From contig NC_012997.1 of the NCBI RefSeq assembly GCF_000023025.1, positions 5,129,165-5,193,164 on the forward strand: DNA of 64,000 bases. Reading direction: 5' to 3'. How positions within the stretch are numbered: the stretch's first letter is position 1; the number at the start of each line of letters is the position of its first letter. The position numbers were made by a program, and so were the translations under genes. The notes beneath the pieces are model-generated. The model saw nothing but the letters and a program-made list of their open reading frames with translations, was not told the DNA's origin and did no database searches. Positions 18,650 to 26,448 of the stretch are shown piece after piece. This stretch comes from Teredinibacter turnerae T7901. Its GTDB lineage: Bacteria; Pseudomonadota; Gammaproteobacteria; Pseudomonadales; Cellvibrionaceae.

Positions 18650-18763
18650 GGAAATCGGCAGTGTGTGTGATCACTGTCGATGAGTACATTGCCGATGTGT
18701 AGATTGTCGACGCTCACATATCGGCGCTACGGCGCAGCCTCACGCTCAACGCAATCACGCGCC

Positions 18764-18777
18764 CTGATTTGGATCAG
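18764..18777. promoter_or_regulatory. FNR/Anr-like palindrome
   Basis: CTGATTTGGATCAG has the core TGAT-N4-ATCA of the FNR/Anr consensus with the outer T/A changed to C/G. It lies about 235 bases upstream of the nitrate reductase operon start. Confidence 0.35.
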
Positions 18778-18833
18778 TTATAAAGCGCCACTAAAATTTT
18801 CGTTACGCCAAAGATATTTACACTCCCAAACCA

Positions 18834-18848
18834 TGGTTTAAATCTTGC
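18834..18848 (+). promoter_or_regulatory. Possible sigma-54 promoter
   Basis: TGGTTTAAATCTTGC keeps the GG and GC dinucleotides of the -24/-12 consensus at the right spacing, followed by T. Nitrate assimilation genes are often NtrC/sigma-54 controlled, but the match is short and could be chance. Confidence 0.3.
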
Positions 18849-19009
18849 TCACAAGCTGTAAACCTTTGAAAAAACGCAGATTCATAAGAAATATGCACAG
18901 ATATAATGCATTTGTTTAAGTTTGTGGTGCATTTTATTTCACAAAACCCGCATGAGTGAGCCAAAATTTGGTACTTGACTACCATTTAGAGCACCAAGAA
19001 TACGCATAG

Positions 19010-20299
19010 ATGGAAAATTCACAACGACATTCACAACGACAAGACACTCGACTTGAGCTGGTTATTGTTGGCAATGGTATGGCGACCGGGCGGCTCCTCG
19101 ACGAGCTACTCAAGCGCGGCTGTGGCCAGTTTCGTATCACCGTAATTGGCGATGAACCCGAAGGCAGTTACAACCGCATCATGCTGTCACCTGTGCTGGC
19201 AGGCGAAACCGAGCGCGCCACCATTATTCATAAAAGCCCCGCTTGGTTTGCGGCGCAGGGAATCAGGTTTATCGCAGGCAAGCGCGGTACTCAGATCGAC
19301 AAAGATAAGCAGATTATTACCCTGGACGATGGCCAGCGACTGGCGTTCGACCAGCTGGTTATCGCCACCGGCTCGCGCCCGGCCGCGATTCCGGCCAAAA
19401 ACCAGACCCTCGAAAATATCTTCAGCTTCCGCACCTTGGTGGATGTCGATACCATCACTTCAGCCGCGCGCAATGCCGCCAACGCCGTGGTGATTGGCGG
19501 CGGGCTGTTAGGCCTGGAAGCGGCGTATGGGCTGGCCCTAAAAGGCGTCGCCGTCACCGTGGTACACCGCAGTGGCTGGCCCTTAAACCGCCAGCTGGAC
19601 GCGACCGCTGGTGCTATGCTGCAGTCGGTGATGGCCGCCAAGGGTGTTGCTTTCGCGCTGAGTGCCGAGGTCGCCAGCTTCGAGGGTGACCATACAGGCG
19701 CGGTCAATAAAGTCGTTCTCAATGACGGCCGCGAACTGGACTGCGATCTGGCAATTATCGCCACCGGCATTACCCCCAACCGTGAGCTGGGGCAGGACAG
19801 TGATATTGCCTGCGGCCGCGGCGTCCAGGTCGACGCCCTCATGCAAACCTCTGCGGCAAACATCAGTGCGCTGGGCGAATGCTGTGAGTTCGAGGGCGAG
19901 ACTTTTGGTCTGGTAGAGCCTATTTGGCATCAGTGCGTCACCCTCGCAGATCGCCTCTGCGGTAACCGCCTCACACCGTTTCGCAATCCCCAGGTCGCCA
20001 CCAAACTCAAGGTGTCCGGGGTGCAGCTTTATTCCGCCGGGGAGTACATCACACGGCCGGAACATCGCGAGATAGTCCTACACGACTGCCGCCATCAGGT
20101 GTATCGTAAACTTCTGTTGCACGAGAATACGCTGGTAGGCGTGGTCTTATTCGGTGACACCCGCGACGGCAATACCTATTTTGAATGGCTATCCGCTGCG
20201 CAAACACTACCTGTGCAGGTGTCCACACTCACTCTCGGCAAAAGCTTTTTAACCGAATCTACTCCCGTGCAACTCCCTCAGGCGGCGGCAATCCCATGA
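19010..20299 (+). CDS. FAD/NAD-dependent oxidoreductase (NirB N-terminal-like, nitrate assimilation)
   Basis: This 429-residue protein resembles the FAD/NAD(P)H-binding N-terminal half of NirB and stand-alone electron-transfer subunits of assimilatory nitrate reductases. The FAD site VIVGNGMATGRL (residues about 20-32) and the NAD site VVIGGGLLGLEAAYGL are clear, and IIATGITPNREL belongs to the second FAD motif. No sirohaem or 4Fe-4S part of nitrite reductase is present. It probably passes electrons from NAD(P)H to the nitrate reductase encoded downstream, with which its stop overlaps by 4 bases (ATGA). The extreme N-terminus contains a perfect 12-bp tandem repeat (19017-19040) and the ribosome site is poor. 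Confidence 0.85.
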   Translation: MENSQRHSQRQDTRLELVIVGNGMATGRLLDELLKRGCGQFRITVIGDEPEGSYNRIMLSPVLAGETERATIIHKSPAWFAAQGIRFIAGKRGTQIDKDKQIITLDDGQRLAFDQLVIATGSRPAAIPAKNQTLENIFSFRTLVDVDTITSAARNAANAVVIGGGLLGLEAAYGLALKGVAVTVVHRSGWPLNRQLDATAGAMLQSVMAAKGVAFALSAEVASFEGDHTGAVNKVVLNDGRELDCDLAIIATGITPNRELGQDSDIACGRGVQVDALMQTSAANISALGECCEFEGETFGLVEPIWHQCVTLADRLCGNRLTPFRNPQVATKLKVSGVQLYSAGEYITRPEHREIVLHDCRHQVYRKLLLHENTLVGVVLFGDTRDGNTYFEWLSAAQTLPVQVSTLTLGKSFLTESTPVQLPQAAAIP

Positions 20300-22992
20300 C
20301 AGACGACTCCTTAATCGCGGTGCAGCCTGCCGCCAGCCAGCATAAAACCACCTGTTGTTACTGCGGTGTAGGCTGCGGTGTAAACGCGCAAGTGAGTCAC
20401 AGCACGGTGATTGCTGTGAGCGGTGATCGCAACCACCCGGCAAACCTGGGCCGGCTCTGTGTTAAGGGTACGGCACTGCACCAAACCAGTCAGTCGCCAG
20501 ATCGCCTGCTGCACCCGATGGTTAACGGTGTACGCTCCACTTGGGACGCCGCACTCGAGCACACCGCGAACGGCTTCCGCCGCATCATCGATGAACACGG
20601 CCCTAACGCGGTGGCGTTTTACCTCTCCGGCCAGTTGCTTACCGAAGATTATTATGTCGCCAACAAGCTGATGAAAGGCTTTATTGGCACTGCCAATGTG
20701 GATACAAATTCACGCCTGTGTATGGCGGCCGCGACTGTCGCCCATAAAAAAGCCTTTGGCTACGACACAGTACCGGGCTGTTACGAAGATCTGGAAACAA
20801 CCGACCTGCTGGTGCTGGTCGGTTCCAACACCGCCTATGCCCACCCGGTGGTGTTCCAGCGCATTGTTAAAGCCAAGGCCGAACGACCCAAAATGAAAGT
20901 GGTGGTTATCGACCCGCGCCGCACTGCCACCTGCGATATTGCCGATTTGCATTTAGCTCTGCGCCCCGGCGCTGATGCCTTTCTGTTTAATGGCCTGCTC
21001 AGCTATTTGGCGGACCACGACGGCTTGGATCAGGACTTTATCAACAGCAGCTGCGAGGGCTTGGACGCGGCACTCGCAACCGCCCGTGCTCAGGTTCCCA
21101 GCGTGGCCCAGGCGGCTACTATTTGCGATGTCCCCGCTGCCGATCTCGAGCGGTTTTATCAGCTTTTCTGCGCTACACCAAAGGCGGTTACGGTGTTCTC
21201 GCAGGGCATAAACCAGTCGTCTTCCGGGGTCGATAAGGGTAGCAGTATTATCAACTGCCACCTGGCCAGCGGTAAAATTGGCAAACCCGGCGCTACCCCC
21301 TTTTCCATCACCGGTCAGCCCAACGCCATGGGTGGCCGCGAAGTCGGCGGGCTCGCCAACCAGCTCGCGGCACACATGGGTTTCGATAACCCCGCCCATA
21401 TAGACAAGGTCGCGCGCTTTTGGCATGCGCCCAATATGGCGCAGCACGAAGGCTTAAAAGCGGTCGACATGTTCGAAGCCATCCACCGCGGCGAAATTAA
21501 AGCCGTATGGATAATGGCGACCAATCCGGTGGTAAGCATGCCGGACGCGAATTTTGTGCGCGAGGCGCTCGAGCGCTGCGAACTGGTGGTGGTGAACGAA
21601 TGTATTGCCAACACCGACACCGCCAAACTCGCCAATGTGTTGCTACCCGCGACCACATGGAGCGAAAAACACGGCACAGTTACCAACTCTGAGCGATGCA
21701 TCTCGCTGCAAAAGGGGCTGGTACCTGCGCCCGGTGAAGCGCTTAACGACTGGGATATTCTCTGCCGCTTCGCACGTAAACTGGGCTTTGAGCAGGGTTT
21801 TGACTACCAGCACCCGGTGGATATTTTCCGCGAGCACTCAGCTTTGTCGGCCTTTGAAAACAATGGCGAGCGCGATTTCGACATCTCGGCTTTCGCCACC
21901 ATCAGCAAAGCAGATTACAACCAGCTTGCCCCTGTCCAGTGGCCTGTCAATGCCGCCGCGCCCAACGGCACCAAGCGGATGTTCAGCGACGGCCGGTTTT
22001 TCACACCGAGTAAACGGGCACGGCTGATTTCAGTTACCGCGCGCTTCCCCAAAAAGCCGCCCAATAACGGCCAAATGATCATGAACACCGGTCGTATTCG
22101 CGATCAGTGGCACACCATGAGCCGCACCGGCAACGCACCGCATTTAATGAGCCATATGGATGAGCCGGGTGTGGATATCCATCCGGCGGATGCCAAACAA
22201 CTTGGCCTGAGCGAGGGCGAACTGGCGGTGCTCGAAAACCTCGGTGCCCGCTACCTGGGCCGGATAAAGCTGAACGACGGCCAGCGTCGCGGCGAAGTGT
22301 TTGTGCCCATCCACTGGAACGACCGCTTTGCCAGTAGTAGCCGAGCCGACGCCCTGGTCAATGCGATTACCGATCCTATTTGCGGGCAACCTGAATTCAA
22401 ACATTCTCCCGTCAAAGTGAGCGCCTACAAACCCGTCTGGCAAGGTTATTTGCACACCACCCAGGATCTCGCCCCGGCCAGCGATTACTGGTGCAAAATA
22501 TTGCTGGCCACAGGCTTTAAGTACCGCCTCGCCCACAATGCCGAGTGCGACTGGGCGAAGTGGCTGCGCAGCGCCTACCCGCAAGTAAACGACTGGGTGG
22601 AAATCCGCGATTCTGCACGCGCGTTTTACACCGGCGCCGGATTTGTGAACGGTGCGCTGGTGGTAGCACTCCATGTCTCACGCGACGGTAAAGACGTCGC
22701 CGAGCACCGTTGGCTGGACGATCAACTGGGTCAGCCCTGCGACCTCAACCAGCGCTTTGCCGTGCTGGCCGGACACGGCGGCAGTGATGTCGAAGACGAA
22801 GGGCGAATCGTGTGCTCCTGCTATCAGGTCGGCGAAAAGGCGATCGTAAAGGCGATTGCCGAGGGCGCACACAGCAGCGCAGCGCTGGGGGAAAAATTAC
22901 GTTGTGGCACAAACTGCGGTTCGTGCTTACCTGAACTGAATCAACTGGTGAATATTCACTACCTCGCGAAGTTGGCAACAGCCGTCGAATAA
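20296..22992 (+). CDS. nasA: Assimilatory nitrate reductase catalytic subunit
   Basis: This 898-residue molybdopterin oxidoreductase reduces nitrate to nitrite in the cytoplasm. The N-terminal 4Fe-4S motif is Cys20-x2-Cys23-x3-Cys27 followed by Cys55 (GRLCVKG). Molybdopterin-binding segments such as NTDTAKLANVLLPATTWSEK and the C-terminal dinucleotide-binding domain follow. After about residue 835 there is an additional BFD-like [2Fe-2S] domain (RIVCSCYQVG and CGTNCGSC), a known extension of NasA. Start ATG 20296 overlaps the stop of the upstream oxidoreductase; the frame is open further upstream inside that gene but without support. No nitrite reductase or nitrate transporter lies in the window, so these must be encoded elsewhere. 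Confidence 0.95.
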   Translation: MTDDSLIAVQPAASQHKTTCCYCGVGCGVNAQVSHSTVIAVSGDRNHPANLGRLCVKGTALHQTSQSPDRLLHPMVNGVRSTWDAALEHTANGFRRIIDEHGPNAVAFYLSGQLLTEDYYVANKLMKGFIGTANVDTNSRLCMAAATVAHKKAFGYDTVPGCYEDLETTDLLVLVGSNTAYAHPVVFQRIVKAKAERPKMKVVVIDPRRTATCDIADLHLALRPGADAFLFNGLLSYLADHDGLDQDFINSSCEGLDAALATARAQVPSVAQAATICDVPAADLERFYQLFCATPKAVTVFSQGINQSSSGVDKGSSIINCHLASGKIGKPGATPFSITGQPNAMGGREVGGLANQLAAHMGFDNPAHIDKVARFWHAPNMAQHEGLKAVDMFEAIHRGEIKAVWIMATNPVVSMPDANFVREALERCELVVVNECIANTDTAKLANVLLPATTWSEKHGTVTNSERCISLQKGLVPAPGEALNDWDILCRFARKLGFEQGFDYQHPVDIFREHSALSAFENNGERDFDISAFATISKADYNQLAPVQWPVNAAAPNGTKRMFSDGRFFTPSKRARLISVTARFPKKPPNNGQMIMNTGRIRDQWHTMSRTGNAPHLMSHMDEPGVDIHPADAKQLGLSEGELAVLENLGARYLGRIKLNDGQRRGEVFVPIHWNDRFASSSRADALVNAITDPICGQPEFKHSPVKVSAYKPVWQGYLHTTQDLAPASDYWCKILLATGFKYRLAHNAECDWAKWLRSAYPQVNDWVEIRDSARAFYTGAGFVNGALVVALHVSRDGKDVAEHRWLDDQLGQPCDLNQRFAVLAGHGGSDVEDEGRIVCSCYQVGEKAIVKAIAEGAHSSAALGEKLRCGTNCGSCLPELNQLVNIHYLAKLATAVE

Positions 22993-23003
22993 ACATATCA
23001 TCC

Positions 23004-23020
23004 GCCCGGCCACGCCGGGC
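23004..23020 (+). terminator. Hairpin after nasA
   Basis: GCCCGGC and GCCGGGC form a perfect 7-bp stem with loop CAC, 11 bases after the nasA stop. There is no U-run of note, so termination is plausible but not certain. Confidence 0.45.
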
Positions 23021-23149
23021 ATCTGCTCGCTTGTTCTCCATTCAATGCGCCAAAATACGGCGTAACCCGTTAACAAACCGTTACCCGTGGTTCAGGTTCG
23101 GCTTGCTAGAGTGCGTGGTCTGCGAAATCGACAATTAAGGAGCACCACC

Positions 23150-23854
23150 ATGACTTCAGCCACAACCCTGCGCCTGCTCTTGATCGGCGTGTTGTTAAGC
23201 GCCGCTGGCTGCAGCACCACTGAATCCCACAAAACGTTGGAAACAGCCAAAGTTCAAAGCTACGGCACGGTTTACAACGGCGAAAAAACCACCCTGACTG
23301 TCGCCAAATTTGAAAACCGCTCCGACTATATGCGTGGCCTGTTTTCCAGCGGCAAAGATCAGCTCAGCAGCCAGGCCAAAACCATTTTGCTGACGCACCT
23401 GCAGCAAACCAACCGCTTTAAACTCGTCGACCGTGAAAACCTGGACGAGCTGCAGTTCGAAGCCAGCACGCGCGGCAACCAGCAAGCTCTGAAGGGCGCG
23501 CGCTATGCGGTAACCGGCGCAGTCACTGAATTTGGTCGTAAATCCGTTGGCGACCAGCAATTTTTCGGCGTGTTTGGCGCGGGTAAAACACAAATCGCCT
23601 ACGCCAAGGTCATGCTGAATGTTGTTGATGTTGTGTCCTCGGAAATTGTTTACTCCGTACAGGGCGCTGGCGAATACTCATTGAGCGAGCGCGAAGTACT
23701 CGGCTTCGGCAGCAACGCCGGTTACGATTCCACCTTAAATGGCAAGGTGCTCAATCTGGCGATTACCGAAGCGGTCAACAATATGGTCAAAGACCTCGAC
23801 AGCAAAGCGTTGCAGTTACTCGCCATCAATCAACAGTCACGCACATTTTTCTAG
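23150..23854 (+). CDS. CsgG/HfaB-family lipoprotein
   Basis: This 234-residue protein begins with a lipoprotein signal (AAGC, Cys about 20) and matches the CsgG/HfaB family of outer-membrane lipoproteins that form or assist secretion channels. VAKFENRSDYMRG, FKLVDRENLDEL and YAVTGAVTEFG are the typical segments. AAGGAG lies 7 nt before ATG 23150, which fixes the start. It is the first gene of a three-lipoprotein operon with DUF4810 and DUF799 genes, a combination found in many proteobacteria. No curli subunit genes are nearby, so a curli role is not supported. Confidence 0.88.
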   Translation: MTSATTLRLLLIGVLLSAAGCSTTESHKTLETAKVQSYGTVYNGEKTTLTVAKFENRSDYMRGLFSSGKDQLSSQAKTILLTHLQQTNRFKLVDRENLDELQFEASTRGNQQALKGARYAVTGAVTEFGRKSVGDQQFFGVFGAGKTQIAYAKVMLNVVDVVSSEIVYSVQGAGEYSLSEREVLGFGSNAGYDSTLNGKVLNLAITEAVNNMVKDLDSKALQLLAINQQSRTFF

Positions 23855-23873
23855 CGTCAAAGACTAACGGATT

Positions 23874-24251
23874 ATGCAAAAGCTCTTTATCAGCGGCCTG
23901 TTGTTGGCCGCACTTTCGGCCTGCACCGCAACTCGCGGTCCGGGCCAGCTTTACTACTGGGGCGATTACGAAGACCTCATTTACCTCTCCTACAAAAAGC
24001 CGGGTAATGCAACGCCTGCCGAGCAGATTGAAAGGCTTAGCAAGGTCATCGACCGGGCGCAAACCGAAGGCAAAGCCGTTGCTCCAGGCGTCTATGCCCA
24101 ACTCGGCATGATGTACGCCATGGTGGGTAATCAGTCTGCAGCCGAACAAATGCTAATGGAGGAAAAAGCCCGCTTTCCGGAATCGACCGTGTTTATCGAC
24201 GGCATGCTGGAGCGCGCGAAGCAGATGCGAGAGGAGAGGGCCGCGCAATGA
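23874..24251 (+). CDS. DUF4810 lipoprotein
   Basis: A 125-residue lipoprotein (signal ending LSAC, Cys17) of the DUF4810 type, recognised by the mature start LYYWGDYEDLIYLSYKKPG. The rest is helical and resembles a short TPR (QLGMMYAMVGNQSAAEQML, residues about 80-98). It lies 19 bp after the CsgG-family gene and overlaps the next gene by 4 bases (ATGA), so the three products are made together and probably form an outer-membrane complex. Confidence 0.85.
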   Translation: MQKLFISGLLLAALSACTATRGPGQLYYWGDYEDLIYLSYKKPGNATPAEQIERLSKVIDRAQTEGKAVAPGVYAQLGMMYAMVGNQSAAEQMLMEEKARFPESTVFIDGMLERAKQMREERAAQ

Positions 24252-24904
24252 ACAAAGTCATCGTTTTAATCTGCCTTGCAGCCACCTTGCTGCTGAGCGG
24301 TTGTGACACCGCCCCGCAAAAAGAGAATTCTCTAATATATACCTACGCACCCCGCTCGATTCTGGTGATTCCGCCGATGAATAACTCAGTCGACGTCAAC
24401 GCCAGCTACACCTTTATGAGCACCCTGAGCCGACCGTTAGCGGAGAAGGGCTACTATGTGTTCCCGGTGGCCGTCATTGATAATTTCCTGAAAGAAAATG
24501 GCTTGCCGACGCCCGCAGAAATGAACGGTATCGCATTGGATAAAATTCAACAGCACATCGGCGCCGATGCCGTACTGTACGTATCTATTGACGACTGGGG
24601 ACAAAAATTTCAGCTGGTTTCTTCTGTGACCGTCGTACGCGCCACACTAACCATGGTGGATACAGCAACAGGCACGGAAATTTGGAAAGCCAGAGTCAGC
24701 GGTTCCGACTCCAACTCCAACTCCAACCAACAGGGCGGCGGCATTGCCGGAGCGATACTCTCTGCGGTGGTGAGCCAAATTGCTAACTCTTTGCAAGACA
24801 ACACCTATGAGCTGTCCCGCCAGGCCACCACCCGGACTGTAGCAGCTGATTTGCCTAAAGGCCCTTATCGACTGGAAGCAGAAGCTGCAATGGGCGCAAA
24901 ATAA
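24248..24904 (+). CDS. DUF799 (GNA1162-type) lipoprotein
   Basis: A 218-residue lipoprotein (LLSGC, Cys19) of family DUF799, related to Neisseria GNA1162, whose structure is TolB-N-like. Key segments are ILVIPPMNNSVDVNASYTF and GADAVLYVSIDDWGQKF. It contains a Ser-Asp/Ser-Asn run at about residues 156-162, written as a near-perfect hexanucleotide repeat (ACTCCA) in the DNA. It is the last gene of the CsgG/DUF4810/DUF799 operon, translationally coupled to the previous gene. The operon's exact job is unknown. Confidence 0.88.
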   Translation: MNKVIVLICLAATLLLSGCDTAPQKENSLIYTYAPRSILVIPPMNNSVDVNASYTFMSTLSRPLAEKGYYVFPVAVIDNFLKENGLPTPAEMNGIALDKIQQHIGADAVLYVSIDDWGQKFQLVSSVTVVRATLTMVDTATGTEIWKARVSGSDSNSNSNQQGGGIAGAILSAVVSQIANSLQDNTYELSRQATTRTVAADLPKGPYRLEAEAAMGAK

Positions 24905-25012
24905 GCGTTTGGCGAGCACGGATAAACAAGCGATTAGCTGCTTATAAAGTAGGGGCGGGTAACAGGGTAGAACCGCCCGGAGATCACTCCGGCGCGGCTT
25001 CTTGGAAAGGTA

Positions 25013-25648
25013 TTAAGCTCCGGTAATACCCATTTTTTTCTTCGCTAGCGCAATCTCTTCTCGTGATTGCATTCCGCGGTACCAACTCTCCACTGCCGGG
25101 TAGTCGGCAAAACTGATATCACTCTGTTCGCCCGCCTCAAAATACGCAAACGCCACATAGTCCGCAACACTCAGGTTTTGTCCGGCAAAATAGGGCTGCG
25201 CCTGCAAATGTTTCTCGATGGCGGGCAGCATTTGCAGAATAAAGCCATTTGCTTCTTCCAGGTTGGCTTCGTTCGGATCGCCGCCGCCCACCAGTGCACG
25301 AATGTGCTTTTCGAAAAAACACACAGTGAACCAGCGGCCCAGATGGTTGGTGAAAAAATTTAACCACTGATCCACCAGCGCACCTTCATAAGCCGAGGTG
25401 GGTAGCAATTCGCTGCCCTCCACCTGCGCCATATATTTGCAGATAGTGTTGGATTCAAAAATCGCTTTATCGTCGTGCTCGAGCGTCGGTACCTTACCCA
25501 GCGGGTGGCGTTTGAAATGCTCGGGCGTTTTCAGTTCGCCTTTGGCTGCGATCATTTCTACATAGTCATAATCCACGCCCAACGCTTGTGCCACATAAGC
25601 AGTTTTGGCGGTGTTGGCTGCGAAATTAAATCCTCGAATCCGGTACAT
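25013..25648 (-). CDS. Glutathione S-transferase family protein
   Basis: A 211-residue GST with the thioredoxin-fold N-terminal domain (residues 1-80; HPLGKVPTLEHDD and the FESNTICKYM glutathione-binding segment) and an all-helical C-terminal domain with the capping-box-like LSVADYVAFAYFE. The usual catalytic Ser/Tyr near residue 10 is not obvious (FNFAANTAK), so an Asn- or Thr-type site is possible. AGGAG is 7 nt before the ATG. It is divergent from an HxlR regulator gene, and a 15-bp palindrome sits between them, which suggests control by that regulator. Confidence 0.88.
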   Translation of the reverse strand: MYRIRGFNFAANTAKTAYVAQALGVDYDYVEMIAAKGELKTPEHFKRHPLGKVPTLEHDDKAIFESNTICKYMAQVEGSELLPTSAYEGALVDQWLNFFTNHLGRWFTVCFFEKHIRALVGGGDPNEANLEEANGFILQMLPAIEKHLQAQPYFAGQNLSVADYVAFAYFEAGEQSDISFADYPAVESWYRGMQSREEIALAKKKMGITGA

Positions 25649-25703
25649 TGTGGTGCTCCTTTTAGAAAGCCATTAAAGTGGTACAACAGCGAAAACAAAC
25701 TCA

Positions 25704-25718
25704 CTTGCAAATTGCAAG
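25704..25718. promoter_or_regulatory. Palindromic operator candidate between GST and HxlR genes
   Basis: CTTGCAA-A-TTGCAAG is a perfect 15-bp palindrome in the 130-bp divergent interval. A related half site (TGCAAGTTAC, about 25746) and two copies of AGTTAC follow on the right. Likely bound by the HxlR-type regulator encoded beside it. Confidence 0.5.
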
Positions 25719-25778
25719 CGTATGCTAGGCTAGTTACTTTTATTATGCAAGTTACTATTTTATGTTAGGATTTTGGTT

Positions 25779-26171
25779 ATGACTGAACTGCCAAACCTGA
25801 CTGAAGACGATTTTTTCCGCTCCCCCTGTCCCCTGGCGTGCGCGCTGGACATTGTGGGGGACCGGTGGTCGCTGGTCATTCTGCGCGACCTGATGTTCTT
25901 TCAAAAATCGGTGTTCAACGACTTTCTCACCTCGCCTGAAAAAATTTCCACCAACATCCTCACCGACCGACTTAAACGGTTAGAAGGGCTCGGCCTTATC
26001 CAGCGCAACCAATACCAGGCAAAGCCTCCCCGGTACAAATACGAACTGACAGAATTCGGCCAGACGTTGCGCCCGGTGATGGCGGAACTGGTGCGCTGGG
26101 GCCAGACCCACTTGAGCAAACAATCCCCACTCTCCGAGGCCCAATTACGCGGCACAACTACATCAACCTAG
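25779..26171 (+). CDS. HxlR-family transcriptional regulator
   Basis: A 130-residue winged-helix regulator of the HxlR family. The signature CPLACALDIVGDRWSLVILRDL-type region starts near residue 16 with two cysteines, and the recognition segment KISTNILTDRLKRLEGLGLI is at about residues 55-75. The start is ATG 25779 with AGGA 8 nt upstream; a TTG two codons earlier is possible. It is divergent from the GST gene, suggesting regulation of that gene. Cysteines at the usual redox-sensing position (as in YodB/HypR) allow electrophile or disulfide sensing, which is inference. Confidence 0.88.
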   Translation: MTELPNLTEDDFFRSPCPLACALDIVGDRWSLVILRDLMFFQKSVFNDFLTSPEKISTNILTDRLKRLEGLGLIQRNQYQAKPPRYKYELTEFGQTLRPVMAELVRWGQTHLSKQSPLSEAQLRGTTTST

Positions 26172-26336
26172 CAATCGGTGGTCTGCGGTTTAAAGATCAT
26201 TGAGTGATAAAAAGCATTCTGATGTGTCTCCAGCGTTAGCGTCCAACTTGCTGTTAATGCACATCACTTGATGCTGGGCAGGTTTTTTTTAGATTTCTCT
26301 GTTTATAGAGCGCAGGTAGTGTATTACTTAACCTTA

Positions 26337-26416
26337 TAATCAAGCTGCACTCGCTGAAAACGACGCCACTGGCTACGCTTGTGGGCCAGACCGCAGAGTA
26401 GCCAGCCGCTTGATTA
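26337..26416 (+). promoter_or_regulatory. Structured leader before the antiporter gene
   Basis: An outer perfect 9-bp stem (TAATCAAGC 26337-26345 with GCTTGATTA 26408-26416) encloses an inner perfect 8-bp stem (CTGGCTAC 26369-26376 with GTAGCCAG 26398-26405). The inner loop can form a further short helix (GTGG/CCGC). It ends 32 bases before the start codon, with GGAG in between. The nested pairing suggests a cis-acting RNA. Lithium and sodium riboswitches precede some antiporter genes, but I cannot match a consensus by eye. Confidence 0.45.
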
Positions 26417-26448
26417 GGTCGCTTTAACACAGTTGTCGGAGATATTTC

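Larger units (their letters stand above)
18650..19009. other. Upstream region of the nitrate reductase operon
   Basis: No gene is supported in these 360 bases. The region contains an FNR-like palindrome at 18764-18777 and a possible sigma-54 promoter at 18834-18848. It also has the sigma-70-like TATAAT at about 18902 and a short TGGTA/TACCA hairpin near 18969-18984. None is proven; together they suggest that transcription of the downstream genes is regulated. Confidence 0.4.

Noticed and set aside
18900..19009. NasR/NasT-type antitermination leader before the nitrate reductase operon
   Set aside because: A TGGTA-CTTGAC-TACCA hairpin with a six-base loop exists, but the loop lacks the conserved A at position 1, and no second hairpin or terminator is visible.
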